From: Pseudomonas shirazensis
GTDB lineage: Bacteria; Pseudomonadota; Gammaproteobacteria; Pseudomonadales; Pseudomonadaceae
NCBI RefSeq assembly: GCF_014268785.2
Contig: NZ_JABWRD020000001.1
Span: 1,129,001 to 1,193,000, forward strand
Length of the DNA: 64,000 bases
Reading direction: 5' to 3'
In this document: piece by piece, positions 1-9,775 of the stretch
Numbering within the stretch: position 1 is the first letter of the stretch
Layout of the letters: the number at the start of each line of letters is the position of its first letter
Position numbers and translations under genes: made by a program
The notes under the pieces: generated by a model
Databases searched by the model: none
What the model saw: the letters and a program-made list of their open reading frames with translations, nothing else
What the model was told of the DNA's origin: nothing

Positions 1-188
1 TCAACGCGGGTGTTCAGGCGTTCTTCGTACACCTCGACGCCCTCAAGCTCCAGGCTGCGCAGTTGGCCATTGAACAACCCCGGCGACATTTGCCGATATT
101 GCTGCTGCCAGCCGGGCGTTGTGCGCACCTGTTCACTGACGTCACTGGTCTGGAAAGCCTGAACTTGCAAGCCGTTGGCGCTGGTCAC
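1..188 (-). CDS. AraC-family transcriptional regulator, N-terminal part only (runs off the window edge)
   Basis: About 62 codons are visible, read leftward from a GTG at 186-188 that has AGGA about 7 nt upstream. The peptide begins VTSANGLQVQAFQTSDV and continues with QYRQMSPGLFNGQLRSLEL, which resembles the N-terminal sensing domain of EutR-type AraC regulators (a Q..Q..PG.F.G.L pattern). The C-terminal helix-turn-helix would lie outside the window, so the family call rests on this half only. It is divergent from the glutamylpolyamine gene cluster starting at 338 and is the obvious candidate for its regulator, but that is inference from position. Confidence 0.6.
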   Translation of the reverse strand, partial: MTSANGLQVQAFQTSDVSEQVRTTPGWQQQYRQMSPGLFNGQLRSLELEGVEVYEERLNTRV

Positions 189-337
189 GCGGCATCCTAT
201 ACGCACTCTTTTGGTGCATTTGCTGGCGAAAGAAGTGGATAGATCAACCCTGCGGGCTGCGCCCAAGATAGCCTCCAGCGCAGCGAGTGGGAAGATCCCT
301 TAGCGTGGCGCGATCAAAACCCAACCAAGAGGTCTGT

Positions 338-1696
338 ATGAACGCCCCCTTCGATCAGCTTTCCAACTGGCTGAAAGAACACCGCATCACCGAAGTCGAA
401 TGCGTGATCAGTGACCTGACCGGCATCGCCCGCGGCAAGATTGCACCCACGGCCAAGTTCCTCCATGAGCGCGGCATGCGCCTGCCTGAAAGCGTGCTGC
501 TGCAGACCGTCACCGGCGACTATGTCGACGACGATATCTACTATGACCTGCTCGACCCGGCCGACATTGACATGATCTGCCGCCCCGACCCGTCGGCGGT
601 GTACCAGATCCCGTGGGCCATCGAACCCACCGCCATCGTCATCCACGACACCTTCGACAAGCAAGGCAACCCGATCGAGCTGTCGCCGCGCAACGTTCTC
701 AAGAAAGTCCTCAAGCTCTACGCCGACAAGGGCTGGCAGCCAATCGTCGCGCCGGAGATGGAGTTCTACCTGACCAAGCGCTGTGAAGACCCGGACTTGC
801 CCCTGCAAGTGCCGATGGGTCGCTCCGGGCGCGCTGAAAGCGGCCGTCAGTCGTTCTCGATCGACGCCGCCAACGAATTCGACCCGCTGTTCGAGGACGT
901 CTACGACTGGTGCGAGATTCAGTGCCTGGACCTCGACACGCTGATCCACGAAGACGGCCCGGCGCAGATGGAGATCAACTTCCGCCACGGCGACGCGCTG
1001 GACCTGGCTGACCAGATCACCGTATTCAAACGGACCATGCGTGAGGCCGCGCTCAAGCACAACGTCGCCGCAACGTTCATGGCCAAGCCGATCACCGATG
1101 AGCCCGGCAGCGCCATGCACCTGCACCAGAGCGTGGTCGACATCGCCACCGGCAAGCCGATCTTCGCCAATGACGACGGCAGCATGAGCGAGCTGTTCCT
1201 GCACCACATCGGTGGCCTGCAGAAGTTCATCCCCAAGGTGTTGCCGATGTTCGCGCCGAACGTCAACTCGTTCCGCCGCTTCCTGCCGGACACCTCGGCC
1301 CCGGTCAACGTCGAGTGGGGTGAAGAAAACCGCACCGCCGGCCTGCGCGTACCGACCTCAAGCCCCGAGGCCATGCGCGTCGAGAACCGCCTGCCGGGCG
1401 CCGATGCCAACCCTTACCTGGCCATTGCTGCGAGTTTGCTCTGCGGCTACCTGGGCATGGTCGGCAAGATCGAGCCGAGCGCTGCAGTGCAAGGCCGCGC
1501 CTATGAGCGACGCAGCCTGCGCCTGCCGATCACCATCGAAGACGCGCTGCAGCACATGGAGGAATGCGAAATCATCCAGGACTACCTGGGCAAGCAGTTC
1601 GTCCAGGGTTATGTCGCGGTGAAGCGCGCCGAACACGAGAACTTCAAACGGGTGATCAGTTCGTGGGAGCGCGAGTTCCTGATGATGAGTGTCTGA
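338..1696 (+). CDS. puuA: Glutamine synthetase-family gamma-glutamylputrescine synthetase
   Basis: A 452-residue glutamine synthetase-fold ligase. In this subfamily the enzyme joins glutamate to putrescine or another amine using ATP in the cytoplasm, the first step of the gamma-glutamyl polyamine route. Family motifs in order are VISDLTGIARGK near the N-terminus, the acidic APEMEFY, AQMEINF, the ATP/glutamate loop GSAMHLHQS, and NSFRRF. I chose the ATG at 338 because AAGAGGT precedes it by about 5 nt; the longer reading from 287 adds a low-complexity leader with no Shine-Dalgarno. The downstream polyamine-binding protein and FAD oxidase support a PuuA/SpuI role over nitrogen-assimilating GlnA. 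The exact amine substrate cannot be read from sequence. Confidence 0.88.
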   Translation: MNAPFDQLSNWLKEHRITEVECVISDLTGIARGKIAPTAKFLHERGMRLPESVLLQTVTGDYVDDDIYYDLLDPADIDMICRPDPSAVYQIPWAIEPTAIVIHDTFDKQGNPIELSPRNVLKKVLKLYADKGWQPIVAPEMEFYLTKRCEDPDLPLQVPMGRSGRAESGRQSFSIDAANEFDPLFEDVYDWCEIQCLDLDTLIHEDGPAQMEINFRHGDALDLADQITVFKRTMREAALKHNVAATFMAKPITDEPGSAMHLHQSVVDIATGKPIFANDDGSMSELFLHHIGGLQKFIPKVLPMFAPNVNSFRRFLPDTSAPVNVEWGEENRTAGLRVPTSSPEAMRVENRLPGADANPYLAIAASLLCGYLGMVGKIEPSAAVQGRAYERRSLRLPITIEDALQHMEECEIIQDYLGKQFVQGYVAVKRAEHENFKRVISSWEREFLMMSV

Positions 1697-1750
1697 TCAT
1701 CTGCGGGGTGCCGAGCGCCCCGCCTTATGCAACATCACGACCCAGAATAA

Positions 1751-2857
<1,107 letters not shown>

Positions 2858-2871
2858 GCCGAGCCTGTGCC

Positions 2872-4167
2872 ATGTCATTAGAGAGCCAACACGCTGCCTC
2901 GTACTACGCCGCCACGGCGCGCAGCAGCGCGCCCTACCCTGCGCTGCAAGAACAACTGAGCGCCGACGTCTGCGTGGTCGGTGGTGGCCTGACCGGGGTC
3001 AATACTGCGCTGGAACTGGCCGAGCGCGGTTTGTCGGTGATCCTCCTCGAAGCCCGGCGCATCGGCTGGGGCGCGAGCGGGCGCAACGGTGGACAGCTGA
3101 TTCGCGGCATCGGCCATGATGTCAGCGGTTTTGCCCGCTATGTCGGCCAGGACGGCGTGCGATATCTGCAACAGGCCGGGATCGACTCGGTCGAGCTGGT
3201 GCGCCAGCGCATTGCCCAGTACGCCATCGACTGTGACCTGCGCTGGGGCTTCTGCGAGCTGGCCAACACGCCCGCCCAATTTGCCGCGTTCAAGGACGAG
3301 CAAGCGCAACTGGCCGAGCTCGGTTACCGCCATGCCACGCGGCTGGTTGATGCGACACACATCGGTGAAGTGGTCGCCAGCGAGCAGTACGCAGGCGGGC
3401 TGATCGACATGGGTTCGGGCCATCTGCACCCGCTCGATCTGGTCCAGGGTGAAGCGCGCGCTGCGGCAAAGTTGGGCGTGCGCATCTTTGAACAAAGCCC
3501 GGTGCTGCGTATCGAGCATGGCCCGAGCGTGACCCTGCACTGCGCCCACGGCAAGGTGCGCGCGCAGAGCCTGGTGCTTGGCTGCAATGCGCACCTGGAC
3601 GAACTCGAGCCGCGCCTGAGCGGTAAGGTGCTGCCCGCTGGCAGCTACGTGGTGGCGACCGAGCGACTGCCTGAACAGGTGGCACAGGCGTTGATCCCGC
3701 AGAACATGGCTTTGTGTGACCAGAAGGTCGGCCTAGATTACTACCGCCTGACCGCCGACAACCGCCTGCTGTTTGGCGGTGCCTGCCACTATTCGGGCCG
3801 CGATCCGAAAGACATCGCCGCCTACATGCTGCCCAAGGTGCGCAAGGTGTTCCCGCAACTGGCCGATGTGCGCATCGACTATCAATGGGGCGGCATGATC
3901 GGCATCACCGCCAATCGCTTCCCGCAGGTGGGCCGCTTGAGCCAATACCCCAACGTCTACTATGCCCAGGGCTATTCCGGGCATGGCCTGAACGTAACGC
4001 ACTGGACCGCCAAGCTGTTGGCCGAAGGCATCGCCGTCGGCCACAGCCAGGGCCTGGATGTTTTCAGTGCGGTGCCGCACCTGACCTTCCCGGGCGGCAA
4101 GGCCCTGCGCTCGCCGCTGCTGGCAGCGGGCATGCTCTGGCATCGGCTGCGCGAAGTACTGGGCTGA
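2872..4167 (+). CDS. puuB: FAD-dependent amine oxidoreductase, PuuB-like (gamma-glutamylputrescine oxidase family)
   Basis: A 431-residue DAO/DadA-type flavoenzyme. The Rossmann motif VVGGGLTGVNTALELAERG lies near residues 35-55, followed by ARRIGWGASGRNGGQ, the FAD-contact segment of PuuB/OrdL-type oxidases. The C-terminal QWGGMIGITANRFPQVGR and YAQGYSGHGLN close the FAD site. PuuB oxidises gamma-glutamylputrescine to the aldehyde with H2O2 release; that substrate is inferred from the adjacent puuA. Genes for the aldehyde dehydrogenase (PuuC) and amidase (PuuD) are not next to it, so the pathway must be completed elsewhere. It is the last gene of the cluster and ends at a hairpin shared with the convergent serine transporter. 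Confidence 0.8.
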   Translation: MSLESQHAASYYAATARSSAPYPALQEQLSADVCVVGGGLTGVNTALELAERGLSVILLEARRIGWGASGRNGGQLIRGIGHDVSGFARYVGQDGVRYLQQAGIDSVELVRQRIAQYAIDCDLRWGFCELANTPAQFAAFKDEQAQLAELGYRHATRLVDATHIGEVVASEQYAGGLIDMGSGHLHPLDLVQGEARAAAKLGVRIFEQSPVLRIEHGPSVTLHCAHGKVRAQSLVLGCNAHLDELEPRLSGKVLPAGSYVVATERLPEQVAQALIPQNMALCDQKVGLDYYRLTADNRLLFGGACHYSGRDPKDIAAYMLPKVRKVFPQLADVRIDYQWGGMIGITANRFPQVGRLSQYPNVYYAQGYSGHGLNVTHWTAKLLAEGIAVGHSQGLDVFSAVPHLTFPGGKALRSPLLAAGMLWHRLREVLG

Positions 4168-4182
4168 GGCCACGGGTGCAGG

Positions 4183-4203
4183 CCCGCGCCGAATCGGCGC
4201 GGG
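4183..4203. terminator. GC-rich hairpin between convergent genes
   Basis: A 9-bp perfect inverted repeat, CCCGCGCCG-AAT-CGGCGCGGG, sits between the stop codons of the convergent oxidase and serine transporter genes. There is no clear T tract on either side, so it could be a bidirectional pause or terminator, or an RNA-stabilising hairpin. Confidence 0.45.
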
Positions 4204-4214
4204 GTTGAGCTGGA

Positions 4215-5522
4215 TCAGGCGAAGAAGCTGTAGAAGATCGCCGACAAGGTGATCAAACCGATCAAGGTAACGAACACATTGGACAGCTTGCCCGAGTACT
4301 TGCGCAGCGCCGGCACCTTGCGCACGGCGTACATCGGCATCAGAAACAGCAGGCAGGCAATCACCGGGCCGCCCATGCTTTCGATCAGGCGCAGGATGCT
4401 CGGGTTAAGGGTGGCGACCGCCCAGCAGGTCAGCACCATGAACAGCGCGGTAACCCGCTCCAGACGCTTGGCCGGCCAGGCTTTGCCGCGCCCGCGCAGG
4501 CTCTTGACGATCATGCCCTGGAAGCCCTCGCTGGCGCCGATGTAGTGGCCGAGGAACGACTTGGTGATTGCCACCAGGGCAATCAACGGTGCCACGAACG
4601 CGATCACCGGGGTCTGGAAGTGGTTGGCCAGGTACGACAACACCGAGATGTTCTGCTCCTTGGCGGCCGCCAGGTCGGCCGGGCTCAACGCCAGCACGCA
4701 ACTGAAGCAGAAGAACATCACCGTCAGCACCATCATCACGTGCGCGGTTGCCAGCGTGCGGCCGCTCTTGCGGTCAGCGTCGGCGCCATAACGGTGCTTC
4801 TGATCGACGGCGAAGGCCGAGATGATCGGCGAGTGGTTGAACGAGAAGACCATGACCGGGATCGCCAGCCACAACGTCAGCAGCAGTTTGTTGACGCTGA
4901 TGCCTTCACTGGCCTGGGCGAGGAAGGCGCCGTTCCAGTTCGGGATCAGGCTCAGGGCCAGCAGCAACAGCGAGGCGACGAAGGGATAGACCAGGATGCT
5001 CATGGCCTTGACGATCATCTGTTGGCCACAGCGCACGATCACCATCAGGCCGCAGATCAGCAGCAACGACAGCAGCACCCGCGGCGGCGCCGTCACGTGC
5101 AACTGATGCTCGAGAAAACTGCTCAGGGTATTGGTCAGGGCAACGCTGTAGACCAGCAGGATCGGGAAAATCGCCAGAAAGTACAGCAAGGTGATCAGCT
5201 TGCCCGCGCCGGTGCCGAAGTGCTCTTCGACCACCTCGGTGATGTCCTCGTTGCCGCTCTTGCGACCGGACAGGACAAAGCGGGTCAAGGCCCGATGTGC
5301 ATAGAACGTCATCGGCAACGCCAGCAGCGCGAGGATCATCAACGGCCAGAAGCCGCCGACCCCGGCGTTGATTGGCAGGAACAACGTCCCGGCGCCAATC
5401 GCCGTGCCATACAGGCCCAGGGCCCAGGTGGTGTCATGGCGGTTCCAGCGGGTTGCATCCACCGCCGCAGCCGCAACGGCCGCATCCGCACGAACAGTCG
5501 TGGTGCTATGTACATCGGTCAT
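4215..5522 (-). CDS. Serine/threonine transporter of the HAAAP (SdaC-like) family
   Basis: A 435-residue inner-membrane protein with about 11 hydrophobic segments. The first carries LGLYGTAIGAGTLFLPINAG, the unwound substrate-binding helix typical of the hydroxy/aromatic amino acid permease family. YPFVASLLLLALSLIPNWN, VFSFNHSPIISAF and the C-terminal PMYAVRKVPALRKY resemble SdaC serine transporters. Family members import serine with protons. I chose the ATG at 5522 (MTDVHSTTTV) because AAGGCGA precedes it; the longer ORF from 5687 would overlap the end of the deaminase gene and has no ribosome site. It lies 106 nt downstream of the L-serine ammonia-lyase in the same direction, giving an import-plus-deamination unit. 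Confidence 0.88.
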   Translation of the reverse strand: MTDVHSTTTVRADAAVAAAAVDATRWNRHDTTWALGLYGTAIGAGTLFLPINAGVGGFWPLMILALLALPMTFYAHRALTRFVLSGRKSGNEDITEVVEEHFGTGAGKLITLLYFLAIFPILLVYSVALTNTLSSFLEHQLHVTAPPRVLLSLLLICGLMVIVRCGQQMIVKAMSILVYPFVASLLLLALSLIPNWNGAFLAQASEGISVNKLLLTLWLAIPVMVFSFNHSPIISAFAVDQKHRYGADADRKSGRTLATAHVMMVLTVMFFCFSCVLALSPADLAAAKEQNISVLSYLANHFQTPVIAFVAPLIALVAITKSFLGHYIGASEGFQGMIVKSLRGRGKAWPAKRLERVTALFMVLTCWAVATLNPSILRLIESMGGPVIACLLFLMPMYAVRKVPALRKYSGKLSNVFVTLIGLITLSAIFYSFFA

Positions 5523-5628
5523 CAGATATCGCCTTGTAGTTATTTTTGTCGCTGATACAGCGGGTAGTGCCTTGGAGCTGAATGCACGCTGCCGTGGCAG
5601 ATGCGCATTCAGCCCCGTCGAGTACGGG

Positions 5629-7005
5629 TCAGCACTCGACGTACGCCACGGCGAGGCCGCCGCGCGAGGTTTCCTTGTAGTTGGCATGCATGTCGGCGCC
5701 GGTGTCGCGCATGGTGCGAATCACCCGGTCGAGGGAGATGAAGTGCTCGCCGTCGCCGCGCAGGGCCATCTGCACGGCGTTGATGGCCTTGACGGCAGCA
5801 ATCGCGTTGCGCTCGATGCAGGGGATCTGCACCAGCCCGCCGACCGGGTCGCAGGTCAGCCCGAGGTTGTGCTCAAGGGCAATTTCGGCGGCGTTTTCCA
5901 GCTGCGGTGCGGTCGCGCCGAGCACCTCGGCCAGGCCCGCGGCGGCCATTGAACAGGCGGAACCGACCTCCCCCTGGCAGCCCACTTCGGCGCCGGAAAT
6001 AGACGCGTTTTTCTTGCACAGAATGCCCACTGCCGCCGCCGCCAGCAGAAACGCCACGACATCGTCGTCGCAGGCGCTGGGGTTGAACTTCATGTAGTAA
6101 TGCAACACGGCGGGGATGATGCCGGCGGCGCCGTTGGTAGGCGCGGTGACCATGCGCCCGCCAGCGGCGTTTTCTTCATTGACCGCCAGGGCAAACAGAT
6201 TGACCCACTCCATCGCGCTCAAGGTCGAGCCGATCACGTTGGGCTTGCCGACTTCCTGCAGGCTGCGGTGCAGCCGCGCAGCACGGCGCTTGACGTTTAG
6301 CCCACCGGGCAGGATGCCGTCATTGCGCATGCCGTTGGCCACGCACTCGCGCATCGCGGCCCAGATTTTCAGCAACCCAGCGCGGATATCATCTTCACTG
6401 CGCCAGGCGCGCTCGTTGGCCATCATCAGTTGGCTGACGCTGACGCCGTGCTGTTTGCACAGGCTGAGCAGCTCGGCAGCGCTGGAAAACTCGTAAGGCA
6501 GGTTGACCTGCTCGGCGCTGCTCTGTGGCGCATCGATCTCGGCTTGCTCGACGATGAAGCCGCCACCGACCGAGTAATAGGTCTGGCTGAACAGGCAGCC
6601 CTGCTCGCCCTCGGCATTGAGCGTCATGGCATTGGGGTGGTACGCCAGGCTTTCGTCCAGCAGGAGCATGTCGCGGCCGTAGTCGAAGTCGACCGGCTGG
6701 CAGCCGTCGAGCATCAGGCAGCGCTCCTGCAGCAGCTGGGCGATACGCGGCTCGATACTGTGCGGGTCGATCTGGTCGGGCCACTGCCCCATCAACCCCA
6801 GCAGGCAGGCGCGATCAGTGGCATGGCCGACGCCGGTGGCGGACAGCGAACCATACAGGCGCACCTCGACCCGCTGCACCTGAGCCAGTAGCCCGCGCTC
6901 GCGCAGCGCCTGGGCGAAGGTTGCGGCGGCGCGCATCGGCCCTACGGTGTGGGAGCTGGAGGGGCCGATGCCAATCTTGAAAAGGTCGAAAACACTGATA
7001 GCCAT
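5629..7005 (-). CDS. sdaA: L-serine ammonia-lyase, iron-sulfur dependent, single chain
   Basis: A 458-residue enzyme converting L-serine to pyruvate and ammonia with a [4Fe-4S] cluster. The N-terminus MAISVFDLFKIGIGPSSSHT is diagnostic of SdaA/SdaB, with the SSSHT serine-binding loop. The beta domain occupies roughly residues 1-170 and the alpha domain 190-455. Conserved cysteines appear in KKNASISGAEVGCQGEVGSA, the LTCDPVGGLVQIPCIERN segment and the C-terminal YVEC, whose terminal Cys can cap the cluster as in bacterial type 2 enzymes. The start at 7005 matches the family; the longer frame to 7131 runs through the promoter region. A divergent DsdC-like LysR gene begins 146 nt away and is the likely activator. 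Confidence 0.94.
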   Translation of the reverse strand: MAISVFDLFKIGIGPSSSHTVGPMRAAATFAQALRERGLLAQVQRVEVRLYGSLSATGVGHATDRACLLGLMGQWPDQIDPHSIEPRIAQLLQERCLMLDGCQPVDFDYGRDMLLLDESLAYHPNAMTLNAEGEQGCLFSQTYYSVGGGFIVEQAEIDAPQSSAEQVNLPYEFSSAAELLSLCKQHGVSVSQLMMANERAWRSEDDIRAGLLKIWAAMRECVANGMRNDGILPGGLNVKRRAARLHRSLQEVGKPNVIGSTLSAMEWVNLFALAVNEENAAGGRMVTAPTNGAAGIIPAVLHYYMKFNPSACDDDVVAFLLAAAAVGILCKKNASISGAEVGCQGEVGSACSMAAAGLAEVLGATAPQLENAAEIALEHNLGLTCDPVGGLVQIPCIERNAIAAVKAINAVQMALRGDGEHFISLDRVIRTMRDTGADMHANYKETSRGGLAVAYVEC

Positions 7006-7151
7006 GCTAATGCCTGACCGTGGCGGCCTTGAACACCTGCGCACGGCTCTCTGGAAAAATTGAACGGTGTTGCCAAGTTGGGCGATACTGCCGCGCCGCC
7101 ACGGCGATGACCAACGAAAGTTTCTAAGCAAGCCTTTAGCAGGACTAAACG

Positions 7152-8096
7152 ATGAGAAGGCAAATTACTGGCCAGTTCTATGTCTGGCTGCATGTGTTTT
7201 CATGCGCGGCGCGGCACTTGTCGTTTACCCGCTGCGCCGAGGAACTGCACATCACGCCCGGCGCAGTCAGCCAACAGATGCGCCAGCTCGAAGAGCATCT
7301 GGGCTACCGTTTGTTCCTGCGCAAGGCCCGTGGTGTCGAGCTTTGCGCCGAAGGCCAGCGTCTGGCGCTGACGGTCGCTGAAGCCTACGGCAGCATCGAA
7401 GCGGAGTTGCTGCGGCTGGACGCCGGCGATATTCGCGGCACCTTACGCCTGCGCTCGATCCCGTCATTTTTGGCCAAGTGGCTGACCCCGCGCCTGCCGC
7501 GCTTCCAGCAGCGCTACCCGGACCTTGAGCTGCGGCTGGTGGCCGAAGACAGCAACCAGGCCCTGCACCCGGATGATTTCGACCTGGCGATCGACCTCAA
7601 TGACGGCAGCTATCCGGGCATGCTGTCGACGCCGCTGCTCGACGAGCAGATATTCCCGGTGTGCTCACCTGCCCTGCTCCGTGGCCGGCCGCCGCTGCAC
7701 GGTCCGGCTGACCTGGTGCATTACCCGTTGCTGCACGACATGACCGCCTGGCGCGGCAGTTCGGAGTACGCTGAGTGGGAGTTTTATCTGCAGGGCATTG
7801 GTGCGGGTGAGTTGAATGTGCGCCGCGGGCACACTTTCAACCGCAATCACCTGACCATCGAAGCCGCCATTGCCGGGGTCGGCGTGGCGATTGCGCGGCG
7901 CACCTTGCTCAACGATGAGCTCGAGCGCGGCGCGCTGATCGTGCCATTCGGCGTAGCGCTGGCCAATCACAAGCGCTACGTGTTGCATTACCCGCCCGGC
8001 GGTTTGAACCAGCCGGGCGCGCGTGCCGTGCATGACTGGCTGGTGGAAGAAGCCCAGGCGTTTCGCGCGCTCCACCCGCTGGCATTGGATGTGTGA
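7152..8096 (+). CDS. LysR-type regulator, DsdC/GcvA-like, divergent from the serine deaminase gene
   Basis: A 314-residue LysR regulator. The N-terminal winged helix spans about residues 8-68, with SFTRCAEELHITPGAVSQQM as the recognition helix. The effector domain contains LRSIPSFLAKWLTPRLPRFQ and LLHDMTAWRGSSEYAEWEFY; the LLHD-x-xAW pattern is also found in DsdC, the D-serine deaminase activator. Together with its position divergent from sdaA and the serine transporter, this suggests it senses serine or a related amino acid. A short inverted pair CTAA-N8-TTAG at 7124-7139, just before its ATG, could be part of a LysR site but is weak alone. It ends convergently next to the exopolysaccharide locus. 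Confidence 0.85.
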   Translation: MRRQITGQFYVWLHVFSCAARHLSFTRCAEELHITPGAVSQQMRQLEEHLGYRLFLRKARGVELCAEGQRLALTVAEAYGSIEAELLRLDAGDIRGTLRLRSIPSFLAKWLTPRLPRFQQRYPDLELRLVAEDSNQALHPDDFDLAIDLNDGSYPGMLSTPLLDEQIFPVCSPALLRGRPPLHGPADLVHYPLLHDMTAWRGSSEYAEWEFYLQGIGAGELNVRRGHTFNRNHLTIEAAIAGVGVAIARRTLLNDELERGALIVPFGVALANHKRYVLHYPPGGLNQPGARAVHDWLVEEAQAFRALHPLALDV

Positions 8097-8102
8097 GCCG
8101 GC

Positions 8103-9524
8103 TCAGTACGCCTGTTTGCCGGTGAACGCATTGAGCGTGCGCACCAGGATCACGAAGTCCAGCCACAACGACCAGTTATTGATGTACTCGATGTCCGAGT
8201 CGACCCGCTGGATCATCTGGCCGATGTCCTTGGTTTCGCCCCTGAAGCCACGGACCTGGGCCAGCCCGGTCATCCCCGGCTTGATGTTGTGGCGGGCGAA
8301 GTAATCGACGATGTCCTGTGAATACAGCGTGTCGTGATGCAGCGCATGCGGCCGTGGGCCAACCAGCGACATTTCACCAGTCAGCACATTGAACAGCTGT
8401 GGCAACTCATCCAGGCTGGTACGCCGGATAAAGGCGCCGACCTTGGTAATCCGCGGGTCGTTTTTCTGCGCCTGCTTGACCACGCCGTTTTCCAGCGGGT
8501 GGATGTGCATGCTGCGAAATTTCCAGATGCGGAACGATTCGCCGGTCCAGCCCATGCGTTCCTGGCGGAAGAACACCGGCCCCGGGCTGTCGATCTTGAT
8601 CGCCAGGGCGATCAGCAGCAGCACCGGCGAGGCACACAACAAGATCAACGCGGCCAGCACGCGGTCTTCCAGGTTCTTGAGGAACAGGCTCATGCCGGTC
8701 AGTGGGGTTTCCGACAGGGTCAGCACCGGGATCCCGGCGATTTCCCGCACGCTGTGGTTGATCAGCCGCAGCGAGAAGATATCCGGCACCCAGTTGACCG
8801 CAATGCACTTGTCGAGCAGCTTCAGGTACACGTCGTTGATCACCTCGGAACCGCCCAGTGGTGTCACCAGGTATACGGTACGGATCGCATGCTTGGCTAC
8901 CAGCCCATCGAGCTCGGAGATGTGCCCCAGCACGGGCGGTTTGCCGTCACCGGCGACGCGGCTTTGCTCGTCGGGCTTATCGATCCACACGCAGCCCACC
9001 ACACGCTCGCCAAACCAGGGGTTGTTGCTGATCTTTAGATAGAGAAAATTGGCCAGATCACCGGTACCGATGATCAGCGCATTGTCGGTACGCAGCGCAT
9101 TGGCCATGAAGCGTTTCTGTACTTCGCGCACTGTGTAGTGCAGGAACAGCTGCACGAAATAGCCGCTGACGAACAGCTTGCCCACCAGCAAGCGTGAGTA
9201 GGTTTCGCTCTGCTTGGTCAGAAACGCCATCACCATCAAGAAACAGAACGTCGCCGACCACGCCTTGAACAAGCGAAACGCCTTGATCGACAGGCCGACG
9301 TTGCTGCGGTAGATACCGTAGTGGTCATAGATCACTGCCAGCGCACCGATCAGCAACAGCAGCATGATCACGTAGTCGGAAGTGATGTAGCCGAACTGAT
9401 CAACGATCAGGTACCAGGCGATGCCAGTCACCGCGATACCGTCAAGCCCAGCCTGAATGGCGTTGCTCACGCCACTTCTGCGCTGGAGCAAGGAACGACT
9501 GCTTCGGGGCTCGAAAACCATCAT
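8103..9524 (-). CDS. Undecaprenyl-phosphate sugar phosphotransferase (WcaJ/WbaP type), exopolysaccharide initiation
   Basis: A 473-residue polyisoprenyl-phosphate hexose-1-phosphate transferase that would load the first sugar of the repeat unit onto undecaprenyl phosphate at the inner membrane. Several N-terminal membrane helices (about residues 30-150) precede a CoA-binding-like domain (IIGTGDLANFLYLKISNNPW), a fifth membrane segment near 275-300, and the catalytic bacterial sugar transferase domain with KIDSPGPVFFRQERMGW, FRIWKFRSMH, SLDELPQLFNVLTGEMSLVG and RPHALHH. Its start (ATG at 9524, GAGGTCTG upstream) is 251 nt after the preceding glycosyltransferase, the only large same-strand gap in block 1, so it may have its own promoter. 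That gap carries a run of nine G. Confidence 0.92.
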   Translation of the reverse strand: MMVFEPRSSRSLLQRRSGVSNAIQAGLDGIAVTGIAWYLIVDQFGYITSDYVIMLLLLIGALAVIYDHYGIYRSNVGLSIKAFRLFKAWSATFCFLMVMAFLTKQSETYSRLLVGKLFVSGYFVQLFLHYTVREVQKRFMANALRTDNALIIGTGDLANFLYLKISNNPWFGERVVGCVWIDKPDEQSRVAGDGKPPVLGHISELDGLVAKHAIRTVYLVTPLGGSEVINDVYLKLLDKCIAVNWVPDIFSLRLINHSVREIAGIPVLTLSETPLTGMSLFLKNLEDRVLAALILLCASPVLLLIALAIKIDSPGPVFFRQERMGWTGESFRIWKFRSMHIHPLENGVVKQAQKNDPRITKVGAFIRRTSLDELPQLFNVLTGEMSLVGPRPHALHHDTLYSQDIVDYFARHNIKPGMTGLAQVRGFRGETKDIGQMIQRVDSDIEYINNWSLWLDFVILVRTLNAFTGKQAY

Positions 9525-9651
9525 CAGACCTCATCAAATGTGAGCGCAGCGATACATCACTGCTTACAACTTTGGTGTTACAACCAACTGACTAAACACG
9601 CTGCCAAGCCAATGCTGCACGCACGTCGACGATTGAATTCGGCGTAGTTCC

Positions 9652-9660
9652 GGGGGGGGG
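9652..9660. repeat. G9 homopolymer in the 251-nt gap ahead of the initiating transferase gene
   Basis: Nine consecutive G (nine C on the coding strand of the exopolysaccharide genes) lie 128 nt upstream of the sugar phosphotransferase start and 116 nt beyond the stop of the GT26 gene. Mononucleotide runs of this length are prone to slipped-strand length changes. No convincing protein reads through it, so an effect would act on transcription or leader structure. The rest of the gap shows no other clear feature. Confidence 0.9.
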
Positions 9661-9775
9661 TTATTGGGCATTTGATATCACTGTAGCAGTACCACGGAGA
9701 GGCGACGGAGCGAATCATCGTGGCGACGGTTTTTGGCCGATTCGCAGTGCCCGGCACCACCCTCAGCTGGTCGTT

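Noticed and set aside
9578..9760. A 60-codon minus-strand ORF spanning the G9 tract, which could have made a phase-variable protein
   Set aside because: No ribosome site, arginine/proline-rich shadow-like composition and no similarity to a known family; the tract is better read as non-coding.
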